Assembly (NCBI RefSeq): GCF_022398315.1
Contig: NZ_JAKEVF010000002.1
Span: 124,477-188,476, forward strand
Direction of reading: 5' to 3'
Source of the DNA: Shewanella sp. Isolate11
GTDB taxonomy: Bacteria > Pseudomonadota > Gammaproteobacteria > Enterobacterales > Shewanellaceae
Length of the DNA stretch: 64,000 bases
A program made the translations under genes and the position numbers. Positions 1 to 8,911 of the stretch are shown here, piece by piece. The notes below the pieces were generated by a model. That model was not told the DNA's origin. It searched no databases and saw only the letters and a program-made list of their open reading frames with translations. Every line of letters begins with the position of its first letter. Position 1 is the first letter of the stretch.

Positions 1-353
1 TATGGAAGCTGTACCGAATGGGACAGGATGTTAGTCAAAAAGATCTCGCAGACTCATTAGAGATTGAATTGGCGTCTTTGATGCGAACTCTTGGACAGTT
101 AGAAGAACAAGAACTTATTGAGCGCCACTGTTGTCCTCACGATAAACGCGTTCGCCGCGTCTCACTTACAGCCCAGGGCTTTGACGTGATTGAGTCTATC
201 AAGCTGAAAATTTTCAATATTCGTCAACAATTATTTGCCGGGATCAGCGCTGAAAACATGGCTTTGTTTGAGTCCGTCATGCAGCAGATAACCGATAATG
301 CATTGAATAAGTTACACCCATCTACATCAGAAAAGGATACCGAGTCAGTATGA
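1..353 (+). CDS. MarR-family transcriptional regulator (5' end cut by window)
   Basis: The reading frame is open from the first bases (in-frame codons begin at base 3), so the true start lies outside the window; the first ATG at 18 is internal. The visible part reads WKLYRMGQDVSQKDLAD, then a winged-helix DNA-binding domain with the recognition region around LASLMRTLGQLEEQELI and the wing DKRVRRVSLTAQG, all typical of MarR. The stop overlaps the ATG of the HlyD gene by 4 bases (ATGA), which implies translational coupling and an operon. By context it probably regulates the efflux genes that follow in response to a small molecule; the ligand cannot be read from sequence. Confidence 0.85.
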   Translation, partial: WKLYRMGQDVSQKDLADSLEIELASLMRTLGQLEEQELIERHCCPHDKRVRRVSLTAQGFDVIESIKLKIFNIRQQLFAGISAENMALFESVMQQITDNALNKLHPSTSEKDTESV

Positions 354-1408
354 CACCCGATCAACAATTTACCCGTTTGGTTAAACTCTCCATCGTCGGT
401 TTTATGTTGCTGTTTGGCTATTTTATTTTTGCCGATTTGAAGATGCCTATCACCACAGAAGCGATGGCAACTCGTATGATCACCCAAGTAGCGCCGCAGA
501 TCAGTGGTCGTGTTGTGGGCGTTGCAGTGACAAATAACCAACAAGTTAAACAGGGACAATTACTGTTTAATTTAGATCCTAAGCCATATCAGTTGGCACT
601 AGAACAAGCCAATTTATCGCTGGAACAGGCTAAACAAGATAATGCCGAGCTCGATGCCGCAATCGAAGTGGCTCGCGCCGATGTGAATACCAAAACCACC
701 ACTTATCAACTAAAGCAGCGTGAAGCGAAACGCTTACAATCACTATATGATAATCACAGTGTTTCTCAGCAAGCGATCGATCAAGCTCAAACCGAAGTTA
801 AATCGAGTTTATCGCAACTGCTTGCCGCCAAAGCACAGCTGGCAAAATCACAAACCTTAAGAGGCGAGTTAGGCCAAGATAATTTACGATTACGCCAAGC
901 AAAGAATAATCTCGATAAAGCCAAACTTAACCTAAGCTATACCCAAGTTCGCGCCGAGCAAGATGGCATTGTGACTAATTTACAGCTCGCTTCGGGCAAT
1001 ATGGTAAATAATGGTACTGCTGTCATGGCATTGGTACTGAACGATGTGGATGTGATTGCCGATTTTCGTGAGAAAAGCCTGCGTCATGTCATTCCCGGCT
1101 CAATAGCCTTAGTTGCGTTCGATGGTCAGCCTGGCAATTTATATCAAGCAGAAGTGAACAGTATAGATGCAGGTGTCAGTACGGCGCAGTTTGCTGCCGA
1201 TGGTAGTTTGGCTACGCCAACTGAATCGACTCGTTGGGTGAGGGATGCACAACGGTTTCGTTTGCATTTAAACCTCGATCCGCAGCTGATTGCTCAGCTA
1301 CCAGCGGGTGCTAAAGCGACAGTACAGTTACAACCTCAAGGCACGCTATTACAGTTTTTTGCTAAGCTGCAGATCAAGTTAATCAGCCTGCTACATTTTA
1401 TCTACTGA
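350..1408 (+). CDS. HlyD/EmrA-family membrane fusion protein
   Basis: This is a 352-residue periplasmic adaptor. One N-terminal membrane segment (about residues 12-31) is followed by a biotinyl-lipoyl-like half (QVAPQISGRVVGVAVTNNQQVKQG), a long alpha-helical hairpin (about 80-190, rich in Gln, Ala and Lys), the second lipoyl half (AEQDGIVTNLQLASGN) and a beta-barrel region. This order matches EmrA/HlyD-type adaptors that link an inner-membrane pump to an outer-membrane channel. It lies between a MarR regulator (4-base overlap) and a DUF2955 membrane protein (7-base gap), which resembles the AaeA/AaeB arrangement. The substrate is unknown. No outer-membrane TolC-like gene is present in the window. 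Confidence 0.88.
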   Translation: MTPDQQFTRLVKLSIVGFMLLFGYFIFADLKMPITTEAMATRMITQVAPQISGRVVGVAVTNNQQVKQGQLLFNLDPKPYQLALEQANLSLEQAKQDNAELDAAIEVARADVNTKTTTYQLKQREAKRLQSLYDNHSVSQQAIDQAQTEVKSSLSQLLAAKAQLAKSQTLRGELGQDNLRLRQAKNNLDKAKLNLSYTQVRAEQDGIVTNLQLASGNMVNNGTAVMALVLNDVDVIADFREKSLRHVIPGSIALVAFDGQPGNLYQAEVNSIDAGVSTAQFAADGSLATPTESTRWVRDAQRFRLHLNLDPQLIAQLPAGAKATVQLQPQGTLLQFFAKLQIKLISLLHFIY

Positions 1409-1415
1409 GGCCATT

Positions 1416-2447
1416 ATGTTATTGATTCGTCATCACCCTTTGAGTGATAACGGCCTAAGACAATGTTTACGTATTGCCACTGGGGCGACTTTAGGTTTTT
1501 TGATTGCCAAAGTATTTGAATTCAACAACACCGTGTTTTTTACCGTCACCCCTATGCTACTGCTTGGATTAGTGCCGGTAATGAATATGCGTGTTAGTCG
1601 ACAAGTTGTGGTCGCATCGGTGCTCTCAATTGTTGAAGTGGGCGTTATTGCTGCGCTGTTTGCTGGCAAGCCTGTGGTGATGACTATGATTGCCTTTGTG
1701 TTGTTTCTGTATCGATTTGCAGCTATGTCCCGTGGTCCGCTGTTTTTATTTGGTGCTAATGGGGTGATTAGCCTCAGTATTATGCTGCATTTTGCAAGTT
1801 ATCCCGATACAGATCTAAATGACCTGATCTTCTGTAATTTCTGGGGACATATTACCTCTATTGGCATCGCGTTTTTAATGATGGTGGTTTTCCCCGACGT
1901 TGAGGAGCGAGCCGCACCAGAAGGTGTTACTAAGGCGCCTCACCGTATGCGTCATGAGGCTTTATTAGGCGCGACGGTTGCTAGCTTATCATTTGCAGTT
2001 TTCCAAATTTTCGACCTGCGAGATTCACTATCGGCGCAAGCGACCACATTACTTTTACTGTTCCCAATGCATTGGAACGGCGCATTAAGCTATGCTCGTC
2101 TGCGTGCATTTGGCACTGTGCTTGGAGTGAGTTGTGGCTTGTTAATTCAGTTACTTCTATATCGTTGGTCACATGAATTATTATTGATATTACCGCTATT
2201 TTGGATATTTAGTTTGTTATTCAGTCAGGCACACATCACCGAGGCACTGGGCTCAGGTGTCGGATTTGGTGGAATGACGACTATGGGTATCCTTTATGGC
2301 CAATATTTAACGCCAAATAATGATTTAATTTATAGTGGGCTCTACCGAGTTAGTAGTATTTTAGTGGCAACAATAGGCACTTTAATTGCCTGTTATTTGG
2401 TGCATTCACTATTAAACCGCTTTGAATCGACACGATTTGGTGAATAG
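1416..2447 (+). CDS. DUF2955/FUSC-like inner-membrane transport protein
   Basis: This 343-residue protein has two clusters of hydrophobic helices: one in the first 155 residues (about five segments) and another from about residue 185 to the end. A short polar linker separates them (PDVEERAAPEGVTKAPHRMRHEA). The duplicated layout fits the DUF2955 family, related to the FUSC/AaeB aromatic-acid exporters, though at about half AaeB length and without a large cytoplasmic domain. It is the last gene of the MarR-HlyD-DUF2955 operon and is the likely pump partner of the upstream adaptor. The family name is firm; the transport function is inferred from context. Confidence 0.75.
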   Translation: MLLIRHHPLSDNGLRQCLRIATGATLGFLIAKVFEFNNTVFFTVTPMLLLGLVPVMNMRVSRQVVVASVLSIVEVGVIAALFAGKPVVMTMIAFVLFLYRFAAMSRGPLFLFGANGVISLSIMLHFASYPDTDLNDLIFCNFWGHITSIGIAFLMMVVFPDVEERAAPEGVTKAPHRMRHEALLGATVASLSFAVFQIFDLRDSLSAQATTLLLLFPMHWNGALSYARLRAFGTVLGVSCGLLIQLLLYRWSHELLLILPLFWIFSLLFSQAHITEALGSGVGFGGMTTMGILYGQYLTPNNDLIYSGLYRVSSILVATIGTLIACYLVHSLLNRFESTRFGE

Positions 2448-2541
2448 CTATCACGCTTCACCTTAATCGATTTCCTTAGTTTGCCTTTTGATCTCAGTGT
2501 GCTATTTTTCACGGCCTTTTGGAGTCGTTGGAGCTTTATTG

Positions 2542-3912
2542 ATGTTTGTTGGATTCGATTACGGTAGTGCTAACTGTGCTATTGGTGTGATGCAGCAAGG
2601 CGAGATCCGTTTGCTGCCCTTGGCCGGTGACAGCAATTATTTAGTATCAACCTTATATGCCTTCGACCGTGACTTGATCTGTGAAGCCGTACACAAAGCC
2701 TTGCCTGTTGATCAGCAAGCACAATACGCTAAGTTGCGAGCCGCGCAGCTCAGCCGAGCCCGATTTGCTCGCCAAGAGTTAGATTTAGACGTCGATGAAC
2801 CTGCGGTATTTGTGGGTGAAGCAGCGGTACAGCATTATCTTGAAATGCCCGAAGAGGGCTTTTATGTCCGATCACCTAAATCGTTTTTAGGTGCAACAGG
2901 TTTACGAGCCGATCAAGTGGCGTTATTTGAAGATATTGTCACCATGATGATGTTGCATATCAAACAACGCGCCGATGCACTGTTAGCCGATAGTGGGCAA
3001 TTGATCACTCATGCGGTGATTGGTCGTCCAGTTAACTTTCAAGGCATAGGCGGTGAAGAGAGTAACCGCCAAGCTGAGCAGATCTTAAGTCTGGCTGCCG
3101 CTAGAGCCGGATTCGAAGAAGTCGCTTTCCTGTTTGAACCCATTGCAGCCGGAATGGATTTTGAAGCCAGTTTAAGCCGTGATTTAACTACTTTAGTTGT
3201 GGATATCGGCGGCGGTACTTCAGATTGTTCAGTCGTGAAAATGGGGCCATCTCATATTATTAAAGCCGATCGCAGCGAAGATTTTCTTGGTCATAGTGGT
3301 CAGCGAATAGGGGGTAACGATCTTGATATCGCCTTGGCCATGAAGGCATTTATGCCGCATCTGGGCTTAGACAGTAAGATGGATAACGGCTTACCCGTAC
3401 CGAGTAAACCGTTTTGGAATGCAGTGGCGGTCAATGATATTAGTGCTCAGCGAGATTTTGCCAGTTTAAGTTGCCGCACTATGATCAAAGAGTTGATTAA
3501 AGATGCCGAGCGTGCCGATTTACTGCAACATTTGTTGAAAGTGCAACAGGATCACTTAGGTTATCGTCTGGTTCGTAGCGCTGAAGCCGCTAAAATTGCG
3601 CTTTCTGATGTGGAGCAGACCCAAGTCGCGCTGGACTATATTAATGTTGAACTCAATGCTAACGTGGATGAGTCGCTGTTTACCCACTCGGTGTCCGAGC
3701 CTGTTAGGCAGATAAAAAACTTGATGGCGAGTGCAATTAAACAAGCCAATGTCATGCCTGATATTATTTATGTCACTGGTGGTACGGCTAAAAGTCCGGC
3801 GGTTTACCAGAGCATTTCCGCCGCTTATCCAGATATTGAAATTGTGGTAGGTGACCACTTTGCCAGTGTTGCTGCAGGCCTAACTCGTTGGTCACAAAAG
3901 CTATTCGCTTAA
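2542..3912 (+). CDS. yegD: Hsp70-family protein YegD
   Basis: This 456-residue protein starts MFVGFDYGSANCAIGV and matches E. coli YegD closely along its length (VRSPKSFLGATGL, AVIGRPVNFQG, LGHSGQRIGGNDLDIALA, DIIYVTGGTAKSP). It has the actin/Hsp70 ATPase fold, with phosphate-1 motif near the N-terminus and phosphate-2 motif VVDIGGGTSDCSVV. It lacks the Hsp70 substrate-binding domain, as usual for YegD. The ATG at 2542 is chosen because GGAG lies 8 bases upstream and the family begins here; the frame is open from 2488 but the extra 18 residues are not conserved. The precise cellular role of YegD is not established. Confidence 0.92.
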   Translation: MFVGFDYGSANCAIGVMQQGEIRLLPLAGDSNYLVSTLYAFDRDLICEAVHKALPVDQQAQYAKLRAAQLSRARFARQELDLDVDEPAVFVGEAAVQHYLEMPEEGFYVRSPKSFLGATGLRADQVALFEDIVTMMMLHIKQRADALLADSGQLITHAVIGRPVNFQGIGGEESNRQAEQILSLAAARAGFEEVAFLFEPIAAGMDFEASLSRDLTTLVVDIGGGTSDCSVVKMGPSHIIKADRSEDFLGHSGQRIGGNDLDIALAMKAFMPHLGLDSKMDNGLPVPSKPFWNAVAVNDISAQRDFASLSCRTMIKELIKDAERADLLQHLLKVQQDHLGYRLVRSAEAAKIALSDVEQTQVALDYINVELNANVDESLFTHSVSEPVRQIKNLMASAIKQANVMPDIIYVTGGTAKSPAVYQSISAAYPDIEIVVGDHFASVAAGLTRWSQKLFA

Positions 3913-4220
3913 ATTTCGGTAATGATATTAAACTTAAATTAAGGAGTTTATACAAATCAGTATAAGAAAGTGATCGACTTAGCGTGTTTTTGGTAACTCA
4001 TTCAAGGCTGTGAATGTTGGAATGGTTATTCCCTTGTGAGGTCATTCAACGCAGAAATAGGAAGCCAAAAAAAACGCCTCACAGGGGGAGGTTTAGCACT
4101 TCAAACATGTAAACGAGTAAGATCGCAGCACAATTATGCTCTTCACTCGTGTCTTGTCTAAGAAGCGTTAAATGCTCGCTCAGCGAGCACATCTTTTATA
4201 CTGACTAGTATTAGGCATCT
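3913..4220. other. Intergenic stretch with two hairpin-forming dyads
   Basis: No ORF is supported here. Two inverted repeats stand out. At 4113-4122 ACGAGTAAGA pairs with TCTTCACTCGT at 4140-4150, with one bulged base and an inner AGCA/TGC pairing. At 4173-4180 TGCTCGCT pairs with AGCGAGCA at 4182-4189. Neither is followed by a T-tract on the plus strand, so these are not ordinary terminators for yegD. They could be leader structure for creA or a small RNA; nothing more can be said from sequence. Confidence 0.4.
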
Positions 4221-4694
4221 ATGAAGAAAATATACTTATTTATTATGATAATGATTACCGTATTGCTGAGTGGTTGCGGAGATGACGTGGCTAAGGTGAG
4301 CCTTGGGTTATTCACCACTAAAGATGTGATTATTGACGCTCAGCAAGATCCCAAAATTCCCGGTGTGACCTGTCATATCAGTCGTATCGAAGCAAACTTA
4401 GATTTTGCCGATCCATCGGATATGAGTATCGCCTGTAGGCAAACCGGTGCAATTTCTGTAGCCGACATTGCCGCTATCGATAAGAGTAAAAATGGTGAAG
4501 TTGTGTTTAAAGCATCGCTGAGTGTGCTGTTTAAGGTATTAAAAGTAAGACGTATTTATGATGCAGAAAATCAGACCTTAATCTACCTTTCTTATTCGAC
4601 CAAAGAGTCGAATGGCAGCCATAAACATGCAATATCGACAGTGCCTTTATATGGTACTCAAGTATGGCAACAGCCAGCACAAGCTGCGAATTAG
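4221..4694 (+). CDS. creA: CreA-family lipoprotein
   Basis: This 157-residue protein has a lipoprotein signal peptide ending in the lipobox LLSGC (Cys19), so it is probably a membrane-anchored periplasmic lipoprotein. The rest matches the CreA family: DPKIPGVTCHISRIE, DPSDMSIACRQTG, a conserved pair of cysteines, and the C-terminal block RRIYDAENQTLIYLSYSTK. The biochemical role of CreA is unknown. E. coli CreA has an ordinary signal peptide, so the lipobox here is a lineage feature worth noting. It is transcribed alone and followed by a strong hairpin terminator. Confidence 0.85.
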   Translation: MKKIYLFIMIMITVLLSGCGDDVAKVSLGLFTTKDVIIDAQQDPKIPGVTCHISRIEANLDFADPSDMSIACRQTGAISVADIAAIDKSKNGEVVFKASLSVLFKVLKVRRIYDAENQTLIYLSYSTKESNGSHKHAISTVPLYGTQVWQQPAQAAN

Positions 4695-4720
4695 CTTTCT
4701 GCTGAGGTGATGTTATATAA

Positions 4721-4747
4721 AAAGGCTTAGCAGATGCTAAGCCTTTT
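4721..4747 (+). terminator. Rho-independent terminator after creA (probably bidirectional)
   Basis: AAAGGCTTAGCA (4721-4732) pairs with TGCTAAGCCTTT (4735-4746) and runs into a T-rich tract. An A-rich arm on the other side lets it also serve the convergent metC. Confidence 0.9.
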
Positions 4748-4770
4748 TTGTTTTGTCTTGTTGGGCCGAG

Positions 4771-5949
4771 TTAGTCTGCTAACTCTTGATTGTAACGATC
4801 GAAGGCGTGGCTTAAATCTTCAATTAAGTCGTCAGGGTTTTCTAAACCAATATGTAATCGAATGAGTGGTTTACTACTATCCCACTGGGTCGCGGTGCGC
4901 AATTTGTCTATGCCAAACACCCCTAAAATCAGGCTTTCATACCCCCCCCAAGAGAAGCCCATTTTAAAGTGAGCCATATTCTCGACGAAGGCGGTAATCG
5001 ACTTGATGTTGCCTTTTTTTAGCACAAACGAAAACAAACCATTTGAGGCACTAAAGTCACGTTCGAAAAACTCATGGCCAGGGCAGGTATCAAACGCCGG
5101 ATGACGGATATGATCCACCTCTGGGCGAGTGGCGAGCCAGTTAGCCACTTTGAGTGCATTTTGCTCGTGTTGAGCCATTCTGACGCTTAATGTGCGCAGG
5201 CCTCGGCTTGCAAGATAGACATCATCGGCCGAGGTGCATTGCCCCATGAGATAACTGTTTTCACGCAATTGATCCCAATGGGCTTCGTTTGCCGTGGCAG
5301 TCCCCAACATCACATCTGAGTGGCCAACAATATATTTAGTCGCTGCTTGGATCGAGATATCGACTCCCATCTCGAACGGACGAGAATTGATAGGAGACGC
5401 CCAAGTGTTATCCAACATTACCGTGATATTGTGCTGATGAGCAATGCGGCTTAGGGTTGGCACATCTTGGACTTCCATGGTGATAGAACCAGGAGACTCA
5501 AGGAATAACACTTTAGTGTTGGGCTGAATTAACTTACTGATCCCTGCGCCTATCATAGGGTCGTAATAGGTGGTTTCGATGCCAAAACCTTTGAGCATTT
5601 TGTCACACAAGTCGCGAGTTGGTTCATAGGCACTATCGACCATCAATAAGTGGTCGCCCGCCTTGAGGAAAGAGAGCAAGGCCCCCGATATCGCGGCAGA
5701 ACCAGAAGGATAAAGTGCTGTGCCAACTCCACCTTCAAGCTCAGCGATGGCGGCTTGAAATGCAAAGTGGGTAGGGGTACCGCGACGACCATAAAACATC
5801 TCACCATTAGTGCGATTTTTAGTGGCGAAACGCATCTCTTCAATGGTTTCGAATACAACGGTAGAGGCACGAAATACCGGCGGATTAATCACGCCTTTGC
5901 TCCACTTTTTATCTCTTCCAACGCTGACGATTTGAGTCTCTTTTTTCAT
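4771..5949 (-). CDS. metC: Cystathionine beta-lyase
   Basis: This 392-residue PLP enzyme cleaves cystathionine to homocysteine, pyruvate and ammonia in methionine synthesis. Visible features are the substrate/PLP loop YGRRGTPT, the glycine loop SGSAAISGALL, Asp180 in VMLDNTWASP that contacts the PLP ring nitrogen, and the PLP lysine Lys205 in QAATKYIVGHSD. The length matches E. coli MetC (395). The frame extends 15 residues upstream to 5994, but the family starts at MKKETQIVSVGRDKKW, which has GGGA about 9 bases upstream. It is monocistronic and convergent with creA. Two 8-mers resembling MetJ boxes lie at 5981-5996. Confidence 0.93.
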   Translation of the reverse strand: MKKETQIVSVGRDKKWSKGVINPPVFRASTVVFETIEEMRFATKNRTNGEMFYGRRGTPTHFAFQAAIAELEGGVGTALYPSGSAAISGALLSFLKAGDHLLMVDSAYEPTRDLCDKMLKGFGIETTYYDPMIGAGISKLIQPNTKVLFLESPGSITMEVQDVPTLSRIAHQHNITVMLDNTWASPINSRPFEMGVDISIQAATKYIVGHSDVMLGTATANEAHWDQLRENSYLMGQCTSADDVYLASRGLRTLSVRMAQHEQNALKVANWLATRPEVDHIRHPAFDTCPGHEFFERDFSASNGLFSFVLKKGNIKSITAFVENMAHFKMGFSWGGYESLILGVFGIDKLRTATQWDSSKPLIRLHIGLENPDDLIEDLSHAFDRYNQELAD

Positions 5950-5980
5950 CGAGTGTATCCCACGGCTTATTAACGATTTT

Positions 5981-5996
5981 AGCCATCTTAACATCT
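5981..5996. promoter_or_regulatory. Possible MetJ-box pair upstream of metC
   Basis: Two adjacent 8-mers, AGCCATCT and TAACATCT, match the MetJ consensus AGACGTCT at 6 and 5 of 8 positions, about 32-47 bases upstream of the metC start. MetJ represses metC in enterobacteria. The match is weak and no promoter was mapped. Confidence 0.3.
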
Positions 5997-6041
5997 AAAT
6001 GGCTAAATTAAAGTGGCTAGGGCAACTGAATTCTTAAATAG

Positions 6042-8216
6042 TTACCCTGTAATGATGGGCAAGTTAATACGGAACTCAACCCCTTTAAGCTGATTGTCTT
6101 CCCAGCGGTTGCTGGCGCTGATCTGGCCTCGGTGGAAGTGAGTGATTAATCTGGCGATATAGAGTCCTAGTCCAAGGTGTGGTTTATTCTGAGCTTTTTG
6201 TTTTCTTACCGAGACCATAGATTCAAAAATCTGCTCGCTCATATTTTCCGGTAAACCCACACCTTGGTTATAAACGGTTAGGGTGGCGCTTCGATTCTTA
6301 CTGGTTAAGTTCACCTCTATAGCGCTGTCTGGTTGGCTAAATTCGATGGCGTTGGCGATTAACTTATCCATTAGCTGAGCGATATATTCTGGTACGCCCT
6401 CAGTATTTAAGTTGTCATCACTGATATCGATGTCAAACTTTTGCTTGGGATAGGTAAGTTGATAGCCCTGCATACAACCTGAGATCACCTTAGAAAGTGA
6501 AAATTGACTCACCTCGGCATGGGTTAGTGCTTCCTCTAACCGAGTTGCTTCCCCCATGCTATTTAAGATCATGTTGAGGCGGCTGACGCCTTCTTGAGCA
6601 CGATCGACATACTTTTGATGTTGAGCTGGTAAATCTTGGGCATTCAAGTGTTCAAGGGAAGATCGCACCACGGCAACCGGGGTTCGCAGTTCGTGTGACA
6701 GCCGCGATGACATATTTTCTAAATAGTGAGTGTATTGGCTTAATCGACTGACAATATTGGCAAAGCTGCGAGACAGATCGCCAATCTCATCGCGTACTTT
6801 TGAGCCACTAATGCCTTGTTTAATTCGACCCTGACTATCAATAGCGCGTTCGGCTTCATCCCTGAGTTTACGAATACGGCTAGAGATGCTCGAAGCAAAG
6901 AAAAACAGCGCTAATGTACCCATGCTCATGATGGTGATGATCACGTTAAATAGCTTTTCTAAGGCGCGATTACGTAAGGTTCGTATGCCGTGGGTGGTTT
7001 CTTCGGCAATCACCACACCCATCACCTTATCGTCAATCCAGATAGGGCTGGCAGCGGTTAATATCACCGCCTTACCATCGGGTGTCAGTCGCCAGGTTGA
7101 GCCAAGTTTGCCATCGAGTGCCTTCTCAATATGACTTCCCTGTAAAACCGTTGAGTTTTTGAGTGAGTCGACAAAGTCCTTGGGCGGCTTGGTGAGAATG
7201 CGGTAATAGAGCGGCATTAGATAATGGCTCTTAAATTGGCCCCAATAACCACTGTCTTCTGCTTCTTTACTCGCTTGAGCCCATACATTATTGCTGTTAT
7301 GAATATCGCCAGATTTTGCCAGAACACGGCCATGTTTATCGACCACCCAAATGCGTGAACTGTTATGGCTCATACCTTTGATAATACTTTCGATTTCGGG
7401 AGAGGGAACCAGTACGGTACCCAATTGGTTGACATCATCTGTTCCCGAGGTACCTATGATGGCATCGACAGTACGGCTAGTACTGTTATTGACATCGACA
7501 ATGGCGAAACCTAGTTTGCTACCCACCATATCGAGGGGGATCCTCAGTTCAATAGTGTAACCTTGGGCGGTTTTAAGCCATTTACCTTGGATCTTAACTT
7601 CTGGAGTGACAGGTTTTTTTAGCTTGGGATCTTCAGGAAGCTCGAAAGCACTGATCCAGCCATCTTTGGTGGTGGCGACAATGTAGCGGCGAAACTGGCC
7701 ATCGGGTGCTAAGGTCGCAATAGCGAGGTGATCGTTGTTGTCGATACTAAGGCTATTGCTGCCACGATACACCACATTAGCGTCATTGACTTCGAAAAAA
7801 CCGTAAAGGTAGCCGGCATATTTGCCGACCATGTGAGTAAAGTTGAGCTGAGCCGGTTGAGGTTCATTGGCGTTAAACAACAAGTGTTCACTGCCATAAT
7901 TGATGCTGCTTTGGCGGTACTGGCTCCAATCAGCCAATTTGCCATCGAGCTGAATAGGCCCAGATAATGGATAAGCATAAAGGTCGCGTCCCTGTTTTAC
8001 CTGCGATAGGAAACTCGCTTGTTTATCAAATAGTTTTGGCCTTTCATGCAGCGCTGTTGCCAGCGCTTGGGTGGTACCTTCGAGGGTTTTTTCTTGACCG
8101 TGTCTAAGGTATTTTTCCATCTCCCACACATATTGATAACCCAGCCAGGGCAGACATAGTAGGAATAAGGATAATATGGCGACTTTGGCACGTAGCCCTA
8201 AGGGGATACTGAACAT
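6042..8216 (-). CDS. pdsS: Dedicated sortase system histidine kinase (PdsS type)
   Basis: This 724-residue sensor kinase has a membrane segment near residues 10-28, a large periplasmic sensor region (about 30-420, with a carbohydrate-binding-like section LDGKLADWSQYR), a second membrane segment (about 422-444) and a HAMP linker. The HisKA box has phospho-acceptor His508 (SRLSHELRTPVA). The HATPase domain shows an N-box (DKLIANAIEFSQP), G1 (NQGVGLPE) and G2 (GLGLYIARLI). Its stop faces metC, and it starts 2 bases after the response-regulator stop. The long sensor and its place beside a class GN sortase identify the marine proteobacterial sortase-associated kinase. The signal sensed is unknown. 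Confidence 0.9.
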   Translation of the reverse strand: MFSIPLGLRAKVAILSLFLLCLPWLGYQYVWEMEKYLRHGQEKTLEGTTQALATALHERPKLFDKQASFLSQVKQGRDLYAYPLSGPIQLDGKLADWSQYRQSSINYGSEHLLFNANEPQPAQLNFTHMVGKYAGYLYGFFEVNDANVVYRGSNSLSIDNNDHLAIATLAPDGQFRRYIVATTKDGWISAFELPEDPKLKKPVTPEVKIQGKWLKTAQGYTIELRIPLDMVGSKLGFAIVDVNNSTSRTVDAIIGTSGTDDVNQLGTVLVPSPEIESIIKGMSHNSSRIWVVDKHGRVLAKSGDIHNSNNVWAQASKEAEDSGYWGQFKSHYLMPLYYRILTKPPKDFVDSLKNSTVLQGSHIEKALDGKLGSTWRLTPDGKAVILTAASPIWIDDKVMGVVIAEETTHGIRTLRNRALEKLFNVIITIMSMGTLALFFFASSISSRIRKLRDEAERAIDSQGRIKQGISGSKVRDEIGDLSRSFANIVSRLSQYTHYLENMSSRLSHELRTPVAVVRSSLEHLNAQDLPAQHQKYVDRAQEGVSRLNMILNSMGEATRLEEALTHAEVSQFSLSKVISGCMQGYQLTYPKQKFDIDISDDNLNTEGVPEYIAQLMDKLIANAIEFSQPDSAIEVNLTSKNRSATLTVYNQGVGLPENMSEQIFESMVSVRKQKAQNKPHLGLGLYIARLITHFHRGQISASNRWEDNQLKGVEFRINLPIITG

Positions 8217-8218
8217 GG

Positions 8219-8911
8219 CTAGCCTTGATTATCCCAGCGATAACCCATGCCGTAGACGGTATCGATACAATCGAAATTAGCATCTTGTGCAATAAACTTC
8301 TTACGAATGCGTTTTACATGCGAGGTGATGGTACTGTCATCGACATAAATTTTTGCATCCTGCATCAAGGCTTGACGGCTACGCACATGGCCGGGTTGTT
8401 TGGCCAGTGCATGCACCATCCAAAATTCGGTCACCGTTAATTCTACTGGCTGATGTTTCCAATACACCAAGATGCGATTGACATCGATAGTCAGGTCGCC
8501 GTGTTCTATCAACTGGGATTGCTGCTCATTGCTGTTCTGTAATTCAGAACGTCTAAATAAGGCCGCTAAGCGTGCGATTAAGTGAGGAAAACTGACCCCT
8601 TTAGTAAGATAGTCATCGGCGCCGAGTCGTAAGCCGCAAACAGTATCAAAGTCGCTATCTCTGGCGGTAAGAAAAATGATCGGTAAGCTGCTAGACATGG
8701 CTCTGAGGGATTGACACAAGGTGAAGCCACCATCAATTTCATCTTCGAGTCCGATATCAATAATCGCCAAATCGGGTAAACGAAGATTGAAAGCCTGCAT
8801 CGCATCGGGTCGATTGGCATAGGCTTGAACGCTGTAACCTTGCTGCTGTAATACCTCTTTATAATTTTCGCGGATAGCGGCTTCATCTTCCACAATGGCG
8901 ATTCGTTTCAT
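8219..8911 (-). CDS. pdsR: Dedicated sortase system response regulator (PdsR type, OmpR family)
   Basis: This 230-residue protein has a receiver domain with acidic pocket (VEDE), phospho-acceptor Asp52 (AIIDIGL) and Lys104 (DDYLTKG), then an OmpR/PhoB winged-helix domain (VELTVTEFWMVHALAKQPGHVRSR; TVYGMGYRW). The start is taken at MKRIAIVEDEA; the frame stays open to 9010, but the additional 33 residues precede the conserved receiver start. It lies immediately upstream of the kinase on the same strand and divergent from the OmpA-like gene. It is the likely regulator of the sortase substrate operon across the 222-base divergent gap. Confidence 0.9.
   Translation of the reverse strand: MKRIAIVEDEAAIRENYKEVLQQQGYSVQAYANRPDAMQAFNLRLPDLAIIDIGLEDEIDGGFTLCQSLRAMSSSLPIIFLTARDSDFDTVCGLRLGADDYLTKGVSFPHLIARLAALFRRSELQNSNEQQSQLIEHGDLTIDVNRILVYWKHQPVELTVTEFWMVHALAKQPGHVRSRQALMQDAKIYVDDSTITSHVKRIRKKFIAQDANFDCIDTVYGMGYRWDNQG

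Noticed and set aside
2488..2541. Upstream start for yegD
   Set aside because: The added 18 residues have no family support and the GGAG element fits the ATG at 2542.
4021..4110. Terminator for yegD in the gap before creA
   Set aside because: The CCTC/GAGG pairing near 4077-4092 is short and has no T-tract on the plus strand.
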